DNA of 49,701 nucleotides from UBA4729 sp038236865. Its GTDB lineage: Bacteria; Patescibacteriota; Saccharimonadia; Saccharimonadales; UBA4665. The translations under genes were made by a program, and so were the position numbers. Shown here one piece after another: positions 18,033 through 24,660 of the stretch; position 1 is the stretch's first letter, and every line of letters starts with the position of its first letter. Where the stretch lies: assembly GCA_038236865.1 (NCBI GenBank), contig JBBRZI010000006.1, positions 1 to 49,701 of the forward strand. Direction: 5' to 3'. The notes under the pieces are model-generated. The model searched no databases, had not been told where the DNA came from, and saw nothing but the letters and a program-made list of their open reading frames with translations.

Positions 18033-18313
18033 AAATCCTCACTGAGGTCACGCCAATTAATATTGTTTTGCTCAATCAATGCTAATTTCCAGTCACGCTG
18101 CCAGTTCTTAAGCTGCTTTTCTCGAGCTATCGCCACCATAGCACTCTCGGTCTCCTCATAGTAGACCAGCTGATGAACGTGATACTTCCGGGTAAAACTG
18201 TCTACTTCTGCGCGGTGGTGTTCATCAATTCGACGCCTTAAGTCACTCGTCACTCCGACATATAGTGTGCCGTTGCGCTGGGCTGCAAGAATATATACAT
18301 AGTAGGTTTTCAT
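18029..18313 (-). CDS. GIY-YIG domain protein (UPF0213/YhbQ-like)
   Basis: The start is placed at ATG 18311-18313, giving 94 residues; the longer upstream frame only reads through repeats. The protein opens MKTYYVYILAAQRNGTLYVG and continues TSDLRRRIDEHH, with the Tyr pair, the Arg and a later Glu (YYEETESAMVAIAREKQLK) of the GIY-YIG nuclease fold. At about 94 residues it matches stand-alone UPF0213 proteins, which are widespread and poorly understood. Its stop codon lies inside the palindromic repeat half at 18019-18032. Confidence 0.85.
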   Translation of the reverse strand: MKTYYVYILAAQRNGTLYVGVTSDLRRRIDEHHRAEVDSFTRKYHVHQLVYYEETESAMVAIAREKQLKNWQRDWKLALIEQNNINWRDLSEDF

Positions 18314-18390
18314 TGCTGGCGCTAATATACCGCCGGACCATTGAACTTCGAAATATAAATGAGTGAGATTTAATGTAACAGGAGTTTTTT

Positions 18391-18517
18391 TGGATCCCGG
18401 ATCAGGTCCGGGATGACAGTGGTGGTGTTTGGGCGCCTCCCCGGGATGACAGTGGAGGTGTTTGGACGCCTCCCTCGGATGACAGCGGAGGTGTTTGGGC
18501 GTCCCCCCCGGGATGAC
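18391..18517. repeat. Palindrome followed by a 33-34 bp tandem array
   Basis: It starts with a palindrome GGATCCCGGATCAGGTCCGG and continues as units beginning CCGGGATGACAG (or CTCGGATGACAG) at 18408, 18441, 18474 and 18508. Each unit holds a GTGTTTGG(G/A)CG core. The same array with 34 bp units occurs at 20871-20950. In translation it yields CHPG-type repeats that are not a gene. Confidence 0.85.
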
Positions 18518-18600
18518 AGCGGCTGCGATCAGTAGACGATATATGCTTAAGCCCAAGTAAGCCGTCTCTGAAGGTAATAAGCTTACCTGGCGAGGCGAGG
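18518..18600. repeat. Conserved segment E2 after the tandem array
   Basis: It follows the 33 bp array and matches 20952-21027 (GCTGCGATCAG, GACGATATAT, CTTAAGCCC) and, more weakly, 17942-18018. GTAAGC (18557-18562) can pair with GCTTAC (18581-18586). The equivalent stem in E1 is GAAAAC/GTTTTC, so pairing is kept while sequence changes. An alternative hairpin AGGTAA/TTACCT is also possible. The rest, up to 18675, holds no gene; a weak hairpin lies near 18617-18650. Confidence 0.55.
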
Positions 18601-18675
18601 CCGGCGCAAGCCATGCAAGGGGGTAAAGTGCTAGCTAAGTTCTACCCACATAACTGGCTGTGCCGTATCGACCTC

Positions 18676-18960
18676 TCAGTGAGAGACCACCAACCTTAAC
18701 TCTTTGCCAAGTGCTGTGGCTACACGGCTAATTGAGCCGATAGTCGGGTTAGAGCTGCCGCTTTCAAGCCGAGCTACAGCGTTTTGGCCAACACCAGCTT
18801 TAGCAGCCAGTTCTGCTTGGGTCATCTTTTTTTCAAGCCGGGCTTTGATAAGGCTGTGCGCCAGTTTATATTCCGGTTCAAGTGCGTCATAAGCTTGCTT
18901 AAGCTCCGGGTCCTTGAGGGCTTCTCGTTTGTATTCTTTCCAGGTGGTTACAGTTTTCAT
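18676..18960 (-). CDS. higA: HigA-like antitoxin, XRE-family helix-turn-helix
   Basis: A 94-residue protein with a central-to-C-terminal helix-turn-helix: MTQAELAAKAGVGQNAVARLESGSSNPTI is the classic XRE/HTH_3 pattern. The N-terminal 40 residues (MKTVTTWKEYKREALKDPEL) would wrap the toxin. AGAGGAGAACGT before the ATG gives a strong ribosome-binding site. The toxin-first order fits the HigBA type. It should neutralise the neighbouring toxin and repress the operon, probably through the repeated sites at 18987 and 19021. Confidence 0.86.
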   Translation of the reverse strand: MKTVTTWKEYKREALKDPELKQAYDALEPEYKLAHSLIKARLEKKMTQAELAAKAGVGQNAVARLESGSSNPTIGSISRVATALGKELRLVVSH

Positions 18961-18977
18961 ACGTTCTCCTCTGTTAG

Positions 18978-19007
18978 ATTATTGCATATATGCTATAATT
19001 GTGTCAA
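18978..19007 (-). promoter_or_regulatory. Internal promoter of the antitoxin gene
   Basis: Read on the minus strand, TTGACA (19002-19007) is followed after 18 bp by AATAAT (18978-18983). It lies between toxin and antitoxin and would give the antitoxin its own transcript. The spacer overlaps the operator-like repeat at 18987-18998. Confidence 0.6.
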
Positions 19008-19032
19008 CTATTTTATTGATTATATGCTATAA
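18987..19032. promoter_or_regulatory. Two direct repeats TATATGCTATAA, candidate HigA operators
   Basis: TATATGCTATAA occurs at 18987-18998 and 19021-19032, 34 bp apart (about three helical turns). The first overlaps the antitoxin promoter spacer, the second the toxin stop codon. Such spacing suits a cooperative dimeric repressor. Confidence 0.55.
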
Positions 19033-19365
19033 ACGCTCTATTTCCTTTTTGCGCTGTAAGGCAATAGCTAGTTCGGGCATCGGTGTAGTTTTGGACTTCT
19101 TAACAAAGCCGTGCAACAGATAAATGCGCTGCTCTTTGGCAAACGCATAGAAAACTCGTACGTCTATTTGGCCGCGCACCCGTAGTTCAAGTAGTCCGTT
19201 ACCCATAGCTCTTGCATGGGGCATACCGAGTTGAGCCCCGTAGTTTTCAAGTAGGTCAATCTGCCGTAACAATTTAGCGCGGGGACTCTTTGGTAAAGCG
19301 TCAATGAACTTCTGCACGACTGGCTGACCACTCGGCGATATATAGAATAGTATTTCCCAATCCAT
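19027..19365 (-). CDS. higB: HigB/RelE-type toxin (phage-derived Gp49-like)
   Basis: A 112-residue basic protein of the Gp49-like RelE superfamily. It shows the usual order: YISPSGQPVVQKFIDALP, a LLRQIDLLENYGAQLGMPHARAMGNGLLELRV middle, RVFYAFAKEQRIYLLHGFVKKSKTTP, and a basic C-terminal helix ending ALQRKKEIERL. Members are ribosome-dependent mRNA endonucleases. The gene is followed 66 bp later by its antitoxin. It appears intact. Confidence 0.86.
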   Translation of the reverse strand: MDWEILFYISPSGQPVVQKFIDALPKSPRAKLLRQIDLLENYGAQLGMPHARAMGNGLLELRVRGQIDVRVFYAFAKEQRIYLLHGFVKKSKTTPMPELAIALQRKKEIERL

Positions 19366-19619
19366 AGCTATCAGCCTATCTGTCCTTTTTTAAAAAGTTA
19401 CCTGCTCACGTTTATTACCGGTAGAGTTGCTTCGTGTTACTGCCCTGCAACTAACAACTTTTTCTTGTGAGTTTGTTCGGGCTTTATTATAGCCTTTATC
19501 CACAGCATTCACAGATTAAAACCGTCAGAAACTTAACTATTTAAGGAGCGGCTGCCTGGCGGGCTTTGGTATAGTTAAGCTATGCTCATACAACTCGTGC
19601 GAATCAGCGGTGAAACCCA
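19366..19619. other. Intergenic region with a single DnaA box
   Basis: This 254 bp stretch separates the toxin start from a divergently read glycosyltransferase. It contains a perfect DnaA box, TTATCCACA, at 19496-19504, about 6 kb left of dnaA, and a TATAGT (19572-19577) that might be a -10. No small gene is visible. Confidence 0.5.
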
Positions 19620-20714
19620 ATGAGCAAAATCGTCATCGACGCCCGCGAGCTGCGCACCAGCACCGGCCGCTACGTGGAGCGGCTGCTGCATTATTTGCAA
19701 GCAATCGATAGGGAACACGACTATGTGGTGCTGCTGAAGCCCAAAGATATGGCCGGCTGGGTACCGAGCAATCCACGGTTTACTAAACTGGTGTGTCCGT
19801 ACGACGAATTTAGCTTTGCCGAACAACTGGGCTTTTTGCACCAATTAAACAAAATACGAACAGACGTTGTACATTTTGGGATGGTCCAGCAGCCGGTCCT
19901 GTACCGCGGCAAAACCATCACCACCATACACGATTTGACCACTGTTAGGTTCGACAATCCGGCCAAAAACAAAGTGGTCTTTAAGCTTAAACAATCGGTC
20001 TATAAGGAAGTTATCCGGCGGGCGGCACGCAAATCGGCGGCCGTGCTGACGCCGACCCAATTCGTGAAAGATGATCTGGTTAATTTTAGCGGTGTTGTCC
20101 CCGACAAAATCACCGTCACGCTCGAAGCCGCCGACCCCATCCTTGCCGCCGCCACTGCCCTCCCCGGTTTGCAAAATAAGCAATTTATTATGTATGTAGG
20201 TAGACCGACGCCCCACAAGAACTTGGAGCGGCTGATCGAGGCCTTTGCCCAACTGCGCGGCGCTCACCCTGCCCTACAGCTCGTTTTAGCTGGCAAAAAG
20301 GACGCCAACTACCGGCGGACTGAAGCGCTCGTTACAGCCCGGGGCATCAAGGGTGTGATCTTTACCGACTTCGTGAGCGAGGGCGAGCTAAGATGGCTGT
20401 ACGAGCACTGTGCGGCCTACGTTTTCCCGTCTTTAAGTGAAGGCTTTGGCCTGCCCGGGCTCGAAGCCATGATCCACGGCGCCCCGGTGGTCAGCAGCAA
20501 CGCCACTTGCCTGCCCGAAGTCTACGTCGACGCCGCCCACTACTTTGACCCGCTGGACGTCACCGCCATGGCCGACGCCATCAACGAAGTGCTGACCGAT
20601 AAAGTTCTACGCCAGCGGTTGATCGAGGCCGGCCAAGTCCAGGCCGCCACCTATTCCTGGCAGCGCCTGGCCGAGCAAACCCTGGCCGTCTACAACCGCG
20701 TGCTTGGTAGTTAG
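19620..20714 (+). CDS. Glycosyltransferase family 4
   Basis: A 364-residue GT-B transferase. The N-terminal half has IDARELRTSTGRYVERLLHYL and VVHFGMVQQPVLYRGKTITTIHDL. The C-terminal half has MYVGRPTPHKNLERLIEAFA and the EX7E motif in SLSEGFGLPGLEAMIHGAPVV, then SNATCLPEVYVDAAHYFDP. These are typical of mannosyl/glucosyl GT4 enzymes working from a nucleotide sugar. It stands alone between a toxin-antitoxin pair and repeats. Acceptor unknown. Confidence 0.88.
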   Translation: MSKIVIDARELRTSTGRYVERLLHYLQAIDREHDYVVLLKPKDMAGWVPSNPRFTKLVCPYDEFSFAEQLGFLHQLNKIRTDVVHFGMVQQPVLYRGKTITTIHDLTTVRFDNPAKNKVVFKLKQSVYKEVIRRAARKSAAVLTPTQFVKDDLVNFSGVVPDKITVTLEAADPILAAATALPGLQNKQFIMYVGRPTPHKNLERLIEAFAQLRGAHPALQLVLAGKKDANYRRTEALVTARGIKGVIFTDFVSEGELRWLYEHCAAYVFPSLSEGFGLPGLEAMIHGAPVVSSNATCLPEVYVDAAHYFDPLDVTAMADAINEVLTDKVLRQRLIEAGQVQAATYSWQRLAEQTLAVYNRVLGS

Positions 20715-20780
20715 GGGTTAGCAGTTGGTAGGTGGTAGGTGGTAGGTGGTAGTTGGTAGTTGGTAGTTAGGGGTTGGGGG
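20715..20780. repeat. Low-complexity GGTAGGT/GGTAGTT tract
   Basis: Seven-base units GGTAGGT and GGTAGTT are repeated many times directly after the glycosyltransferase stop. Similar GTAGTTAGGGG tracts recur in other spacers of the window. Confidence 0.85.
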
Positions 20781-20812
20781 TTCGCTCTATAATTGCAAAA
20801 TCTTTTGCCATT

Positions 20813-20950
20813 GTCATACCGGGCTTGGCCCGGTATCTAGGCCGAGCTTTTTCTGGATCCCGGATCAGGTCCGGGATGACAGTTGTGGTGTTTGGGCGTC
20901 CCCTCCGGGATGACAGTTGTGGTGTTTGGGCGTCCCCTCCGGGATGACAG
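20813..20950. repeat. Palindrome plus 34 bp tandem array
   Basis: A compact palindrome (20813-20840, GTCATACCGGGCTTGGCCCG core) is followed by GGATCCCGGATCAGGTCCGG (20855-20874) and units starting CCGGGATGACAG at 20871, 20905 and 20939, exactly 34 bp apart and nearly identical. It is the twin of the 18391-18517 array. Confidence 0.88.
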
Positions 20951-21027
20951 TGGCTGCGATCAGCCGACGATATATACTTAAGCCCGTAGGCCTTCTTTAG
21001 GGGTAATGCGCCAGGCTGGCGACTGTA
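20951..21027. repeat. Conserved segment E3 after the tandem array
   Basis: It matches E2 (18518-18600) in GCTGCGATCAG, CGACGATATAT and CTTAAGCCC, and has a GGGTAAT and CTGGCGA tail at equivalent places. The E1/E2 stem is not clearly kept here. The 406 bp between the glycosyltransferase and the next gene is otherwise repeats plus a terminator. Confidence 0.5.
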
Positions 21028-21043
21028 GAATTTCAGGCATAAC

Positions 21044-21073
21044 AAAACGCGCCCCTGGCTAGGAGCGCGTTTT
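21044..21073 (-). terminator. Intrinsic terminator
   Basis: AAAACGCGC and GCGCGTTTT form a long stem with a CCT/AGG extension and a short GGCT loop. It lies downstream of the leftward small-gene pair at 21121-21715 and is symmetric enough to work in both directions. Confidence 0.8.
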
Positions 21074-21120
21074 ACGTTAGCGATCATGCGACGAAACCGC
21101 TGTCTGTACTTCTAGAGAGG

Positions 21121-21390
21121 CTAGTGGTGTTTGCCGATTTCGCTGTCCCAAACTCCTTCAGTGGGCGGAAACAGTTCTAGCTTATCCATAAAGGCATCGG
21201 TAGGTATGCCTTCGGTCTGGTCTTCGAAGCCAGGGCGTGCTTGGTCGTGCCACCTACCATCAATGGCGGCATTTAGCTCGGCAAAAGCGGCGAGTTCATC
21301 AGCAACAGTGCGTGGAAACTGTTTATTTTCGTTGTATTTTGGTCCGTCGTGGGAGACGAAGCCGAGTTCGAAAGTTGACTGGTGTTTCAT
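21121..21390 (-). CDS. Small orphan protein, paralogue of the 21467 product
   Basis: An 89-residue acidic, soluble protein that I do not recognise. It starts MKHQSTFELGFVSHDGPKYN and ends GVWDSEIGKHH. Its first residues MxxQSTFE and the leader up to the ATG (GGAATCAACCATC) are shared with the gene immediately upstream at 21467-21715, although the rest has diverged. The two likely form an operon ending at the terminator at 21044. No membrane segment, cysteine cluster or enzyme motif is visible. Confidence 0.6.
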   Translation of the reverse strand: MKHQSTFELGFVSHDGPKYNENKQFPRTVADELAAFAELNAAIDGRWHDQARPGFEDQTEGIPTDAFMDKLELFPPTEGVWDSEIGKHH

Positions 21391-21466
21391 GATGGTTGAT
21401 TCCTTCTGTTTGTTTTTGGTGTAAGGTGCGTTTTAGTGTGATGCTTGGTTGGTGTTGCTGGCCCGC

Positions 21467-21715
21467 TTACTGCACAACAGGAGGGAGCTCGAGTGTGTGG
21501 TTGATGCTGACGGGGATCATGACAGCTTCAGTTTTAACTGCCTGGACTACGATGGCATGAAATTGGTCGGGTAGGCCCCTTTTTTGGAGCTTGTCCCAGC
21601 CACTGGCAAACGTGGTTCTCACTGCAGCGTCGGCGTCGCCTTCAGTGCGGTGGTGTGGGTAGTTGTTGGACTCGAAGCCTGAATCGTCGTGCTCAAAGGT
21701 TGATTGGTCTTGCAT
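21467..21715 (-). CDS. Small orphan protein with conserved MxxQSTFE start
   Basis: An 82-residue protein of unknown family: MQDQSTFEHDDSGFESNNYP, then a predicted helix (DADAAVRTTFASGWDKLQKRG) and a hydrophobic stretch HAIVVQAVKTEAVMIPVSI. It has its own good promoter (TTGACA-17-TAGTAT, 21771-21799) and a leader ending AGGAATCAACCATC before ATG, identical in its last bases to that of the downstream paralogue. Confidence 0.6.
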   Translation of the reverse strand: MQDQSTFEHDDSGFESNNYPHHRTEGDADAAVRTTFASGWDKLQKRGLPDQFHAIVVQAVKTEAVMIPVSINHTLELPPVVQ

Positions 21716-21770
21716 GATGGTTGATTCCTTTTTGTTTTAGTACAAACTAGTGTGTTGTAACCTAAGTAGT

Positions 21771-21799
21771 ATACTAGCATGCTTATGCTTTATTGTCAA
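21771..21799 (-). promoter_or_regulatory. Promoter of the small orphan gene pair
   Basis: On the minus strand TTGACA (21794-21799) is followed after 17 bp by TAGTAT (21771-21776). Transcription would start near 21764, giving a leader of about 50 nt. Confidence 0.65.
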
Positions 21800-21824
21800 T
21801 TCTATGGCACTGTAGTTATAATCC

Positions 21825-22508
21825 CTATCTGACGATAGTGGGCGGCAGACCGGCCGAGCGCGCATCCATCGCCTCGCGCGTTAGCAACAGCGCCGGCTCA
21901 ACTATAAAGTCGCCAACGTACTGGCTGGCTAAGCGCGTGATCGACCCGCTCAGTTGATTAATGGTCGTCAGATCAGCGGTGGTCAGCGCGGGTTGCTCCC
22001 CGCTCGGCAGGCGATTTTCAGCATCGCTGGGATTAATGAAGCCTAACACGTCGACTTGGATAAACTCCGGCTCGCCGGGGCGGGCCGGCTGCACGGTACA
22101 GGTCAGTGCCTGGCTGGCTGTTTCGTTCATCTGATGACCGGATCGGCCAGCTTTGTAGTTGGTGGTGCTTCCTAACAGTTGAGCAGAGAAACGAATGCCG
22201 CCCACGTGGTGAGGGTCAACACTGATCGCTAGGTCGGCTTGGCGATCGGCGAGATACAGTTTCTTGCCGTGTTGGATTACCGTAGTACTAAACACGCCCC
22301 AGCCGTGTCGTTTGACGTCAGAAGCGTCTCGGGTCCGGGCGAGCAGTTGGCGTTCGACTAACTGCTGGGCGCTATACGCGACATCCAGTAGGTTAGTGAT
22401 GGCAGTGGGTACATCCTCGACCCGATTGTAGGTTGTCACGCGGGTGGCGGTAATCGTTTCAGTAGTCGGGTTGGTCTCGGCTGGTCGAGGAAAAGAGCTA
22501 TTATTCAC
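21825..22508 (-). CDS. Hypothetical protein, 227 residues
   Basis: I do not recognise this protein. It has a Thr/Pro-rich N-terminus (about 1-25), then two probably helical stretches (about 32-58 and the C-terminal third, DLTTINQLSGSITRLASQYV) around a beta-rich middle containing GWGVFSTTVIQHGKKLYLADRQADLAI. No signal peptide or membrane segment is visible, so it is probably cytoplasmic. The reading frame is clean and codon use resembles the neighbouring housekeeping genes. It sits between orphan genes and jag. Confidence 0.6.
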   Translation of the reverse strand: MNNSSFPRPAETNPTTETITATRVTTYNRVEDVPTAITNLLDVAYSAQQLVERQLLARTRDASDVKRHGWGVFSTTVIQHGKKLYLADRQADLAISVDPHHVGGIRFSAQLLGSTTNYKAGRSGHQMNETASQALTCTVQPARPGEPEFIQVDVLGFINPSDAENRLPSGEQPALTTADLTTINQLSGSITRLASQYVGDFIVEPALLLTREAMDARSAGLPPTIVR

Positions 22509-22578
22509 TAATATACGATAGCATAAGATTGATGTTTGGTCAATGCGCCGGAAGAGGTGCCCCCCGGCTAGTCGCTAC

Positions 22579-23085
22579 TTAAATCTCTGGGTCGGCTGGT
22601 GTGGTCGTTGCCTCTTCGGTGTTGGTTATGGAGCGCAGGACGATGTGACGGTCGCGGTTCTCGCCGACTGACTCACTTTGGAGGTTATACTCGACGGCTA
22701 ATTGGTGGATCACCCGGCGGTCGGCGGCGTTCATCGGCTGGAGGTCCATTGGCTCGCCGCTAGTTTGGACTTGTTTGACCCACTCGGTGGCGGTTTCGCG
22801 CAGGCGGTCGGCCCGTTGCTTTTTATACTCGGCGACGTCGACATTGACGCGGACCAGCTCAAAGTTGTTGTTCTTGAGCGCCGTGGAGGTTAAATACTGC
22901 AGGGCGCGGATGTTGTCGCCGCGCTGGCCGATCAAAAAGCCGTTAAGGTTGGTACTGGGGACGTTCAATTGGATGACTTCGCCGTCTAAGCTCGCCTCGA
23001 CATCGGTGTTGAGACCAAAGAATGAGAGCATGTCTTGCAGGTACTGCTTCGAGAACTGGACGGCGTCTTCGGTGGAGAGGTTCAT
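22579..23085 (-). CDS. jag: Jag/KhpB RNA-binding protein (KH and R3H domains)
   Basis: A 168-residue protein. A KH-type domain is seen around IQLNVPSTNLNGFLIGQRGDNIRALQYL, where IGQRGDN is the GxxG loop. The R3H domain follows (MNAADRRVIHQLAVEYNLQSESVGENRDR, with R..IHQ). The Jag_N domain of longer relatives is missing. It overlaps yidC by four bases, the widely conserved yidC-jag order. It probably binds small RNAs or mRNAs, as KhpB does in Firmicutes. Confidence 0.9.
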   Translation of the reverse strand: MNLSTEDAVQFSKQYLQDMLSFFGLNTDVEASLDGEVIQLNVPSTNLNGFLIGQRGDNIRALQYLTSTALKNNNFELVRVNVDVAEYKKQRADRLRETATEWVKQVQTSGEPMDLQPMNAADRRVIHQLAVEYNLQSESVGENRDRHIVLRSITNTEEATTTPADPEI

Positions 23086-24026
23086 CGTTTTTTCCTTTTG
23101 TTGTGGTGCTTGGGTTTCTTGGGGGGATGGGCGGCAGCAACGGGCGCCACGGTGACGACTTCAGCCTCAGGGATAGCCTTGAGATCACGCTTGGTCGGCT
23201 CGTCGGCGATGCTTTCCATTTCGTCTTCGTCTTTGCCCAGCACGATGCTCTGTTGGATAAAGGCGACGATGCCCCCGGTCAGCCAGTAGAGGCTGAGGGC
23301 GGCCGGCAGGTTGACCGTAAAGAAGAAGACCATGACGGGTAGCAGCACGATGGTGCTCTGGCCGACGGCACCGTTAACTTCGGACTGGTCGGCGGCCTTG
23401 CCGCTGCCGGCGTCGCGCAGGATGGCCCGCAGGCTACGTTGGTCCTTGCTGGCGGGCATCAACTGTTTACTCTGGAAGTACTGGGCGATGGCGCTGCCGG
23501 CGACGAGGATCAAGGCTGGAATGTAGATGGCGCTGCCGGCTTTGACGGCCGGCCGGCTGAGGTCGACGAGCCCAAACAGGGTATTATCAAAAGAGTTGAT
23601 GTTGCGCGACAAGTGCTCTATCCACGGCAGGTGTTGCAGGGCGGGATAGGCGAACGTGACAAAGGCATCGGGATGGTCAATGACTTTGCGCAGCCCGCTG
23701 TAAAGGCCAATCAGCACAATAAACTGGACAATCAGGATCGGGAACGTCCCCATCGGGTTAATACCCTTTTCCTTATATAGCTCCATCATCATGGCTGACT
23801 CTTTGGCGCGGTTACCTTTGGTCGACTGCTTGATTTTCTTGATCTCGGGCTGGAGTTTGCGCATCGCCGTGGTCTGGTGCAGCTGCTTCTTGACGAGTGG
23901 CCACAGCAGCAAGCGAATGATGATTGTGAAAATGATGATCGCTAGACCAAAGTTGTGCCCCGGCAACAAGGCGTAGACCAACACCAGTAAATTAAAAATC
24001 GGCTGAATAATAAACGTTGTAAACAT
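23082..24026 (-). CDS. yidC: YidC/Oxa1 membrane protein insertase
   Basis: A 314-residue protein of the short YidC type without the large periplasmic domain. Five hydrophobic segments are visible: ILVYALLPGHNFGLAIIIFTIIIRLLLWPLV at the start, then FPILIVQFIVLIGLYSGL, YIPALILVAGSAIAQYF, TIVLLPVMVFFFTVNLPAALSLYWLTGG. The positively charged groove residue is the Arg in TIIIRLLLWP. The tail is very basic (HPPKKPKHHNKRKKR), which helps bind ribosomes. It inserts small membrane proteins, relevant to the many pilins in this window. The start at 24026 keeps the whole first helix. Confidence 0.92.
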   Translation of the reverse strand: MFTTFIIQPIFNLLVLVYALLPGHNFGLAIIIFTIIIRLLLWPLVKKQLHQTTAMRKLQPEIKKIKQSTKGNRAKESAMMMELYKEKGINPMGTFPILIVQFIVLIGLYSGLRKVIDHPDAFVTFAYPALQHLPWIEHLSRNINSFDNTLFGLVDLSRPAVKAGSAIYIPALILVAGSAIAQYFQSKQLMPASKDQRSLRAILRDAGSGKAADQSEVNGAVGQSTIVLLPVMVFFFTVNLPAALSLYWLTGGIVAFIQQSIVLGKDEDEMESIADEPTKRDLKAIPEAEVVTVAPVAAAHPPKKPKHHNKRKKR

Positions 24027-24155
24027 TGCTTAGTTTGACTCCTCTTTGATCTTAACTATACCAGATTACACGACTGAACTGGTAGTTGGGGGTTGGCGGG
24101 TCTGGTAGTTAGGGGTGGGCTCGGCTCTGGCCATCGTTCCAACCCTGACACCTCC

Positions 24156-24229
24156 GTCATCCCGGGGTAAACCCGGGATCCAGAAAAGAGCTGCCAGCCT
24201 AGATACCGGGTCAAGCCCGGCATGACAGT
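24156..24229. repeat. Two dispersed palindromes back to back
   Basis: GTCATCCCGGGGTAAACCCG at 24156-24175 and ATACCGGGTCAAGCCCGGCA near 24203-24222, joined by a short linker, are the same family as the palindromes at 20813, 18391 and 24562. Confidence 0.85.
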
Positions 24230-24320
24230 GGGGCGTTGGATCCCAATCAAGAATGAGTCGCCAACGAGGCGACCACCATGGTGATTAAACCGGCATAAAG
24301 TGCAGCCCTGATTAGGTGTT

Positions 24321-24418
24321 GTGCAAAAGCAGTGTGCTTGGCTTGGACAAGCTGTCTGACGATTCAGGGTGCCACTGGCACCCTGGTGAGGAGTTCTTGT
24401 CCGAAACTGCTTTTTCAC
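24321..24418. ncRNA. Long nested hairpin with central bubble, possible small RNA
   Basis: Three collinear helices: an outer stem (24325-24333 AAAAGCAGT with 24406-24414 ACTGCTTTT, extended by GTG/CAC), a middle stem (GGACAAG 24345-24351 with CTTGTCC 24396-24402), and an inner 9 bp stem (24365-24373 with 24377-24385). Unpaired stretches of about 13 and 10 nt between middle and inner stems form a bubble. The shape recalls 6S RNA, but no family sequence motif is recognised and no convincing promoter is seen on either strand. The T-run at 24411-24415 could end a plus-strand transcript. Confidence 0.45.
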
Positions 24419-24561
24419 AACTGCTAGTCAAGGTGAAACGTCCGCCGGTGGTTTTGGCTCCTTTTGGCAGCAAAAGGAGTAAGTAAAAGAAAGAAGTTTA
24501 CATTGAAATAACAAAAGAGGTCCTACCTCCCGCACAAAGGGTACGCAAATGGCAAGCTTCT

Positions 24562-24594
24562 GTCTGGATACCGGGGCAAGCCCGGCATGACAGT
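24562..24594. repeat. Dispersed palindromic repeat
   Basis: GGATACCGGGGCAAGCCCGG followed by CATGACAG belongs to the same family as 20813-20840 and 24203-24229. Confidence 0.85.
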
Positions 24595-24660
24595 GGCAAA
24601 AGCTTGCGTAGCTAGAGCTAGGTAGCGAACCCCCAACCCCTAACTACCAACTACTATCTA

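Larger units (their letters stand above)
24027..24660. other. 634 bp gene-free spacer between yidC and rnpA
   Basis: In many bacteria yidD lies here; no yidD-like frame is present. The spacer contains low-complexity GTAGTTGGGGG tracts at both ends, two palindromic repeats (24156-24229 and 24562-24594), a GTCGCC-GGCGAC hairpin at 24257-24273, a long nested hairpin at 24321-24418 and a CTCCTTTT/AAAAGGAG hairpin at about 24459-24480. A 120-codon minus-strand frame (24056-24418) runs through these repeats and is not credible as a gene. Confidence 0.7.

Noticed and set aside
18402..18614. Frames with repeated 'PPLSSRGGAQT' peptides, also at 20767-21087
   Set aside because: They are translations of the 33-34 bp tandem arrays. 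The frame is open only because the unit length and base content allow it.
18600..18660. Third, truncated copy of the structured RNA
   Set aside because: TGCAAGG, AGTTCT and a TGGCTG.TGCCG word occur in a similar order, but the match is patchy and no closing stem is formed.
18391..20950. CRISPR array
   Set aside because: The units are directly adjacent and similar throughout, with no unique spacers of constant size and no cas genes nearby.
24056..24418. 120-codon open frame on the minus strand between yidC and rnpA
   Set aside because: It runs through palindromic repeats and the long hairpin, has no ribosome-binding site and an unlikely amino-acid composition.
24321..24418. SRP (4.5S) RNA
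   Set aside because: The hairpin shape is suggestive, but the conserved GGAAGGAAGCAGC-type S-domain loop is missing.
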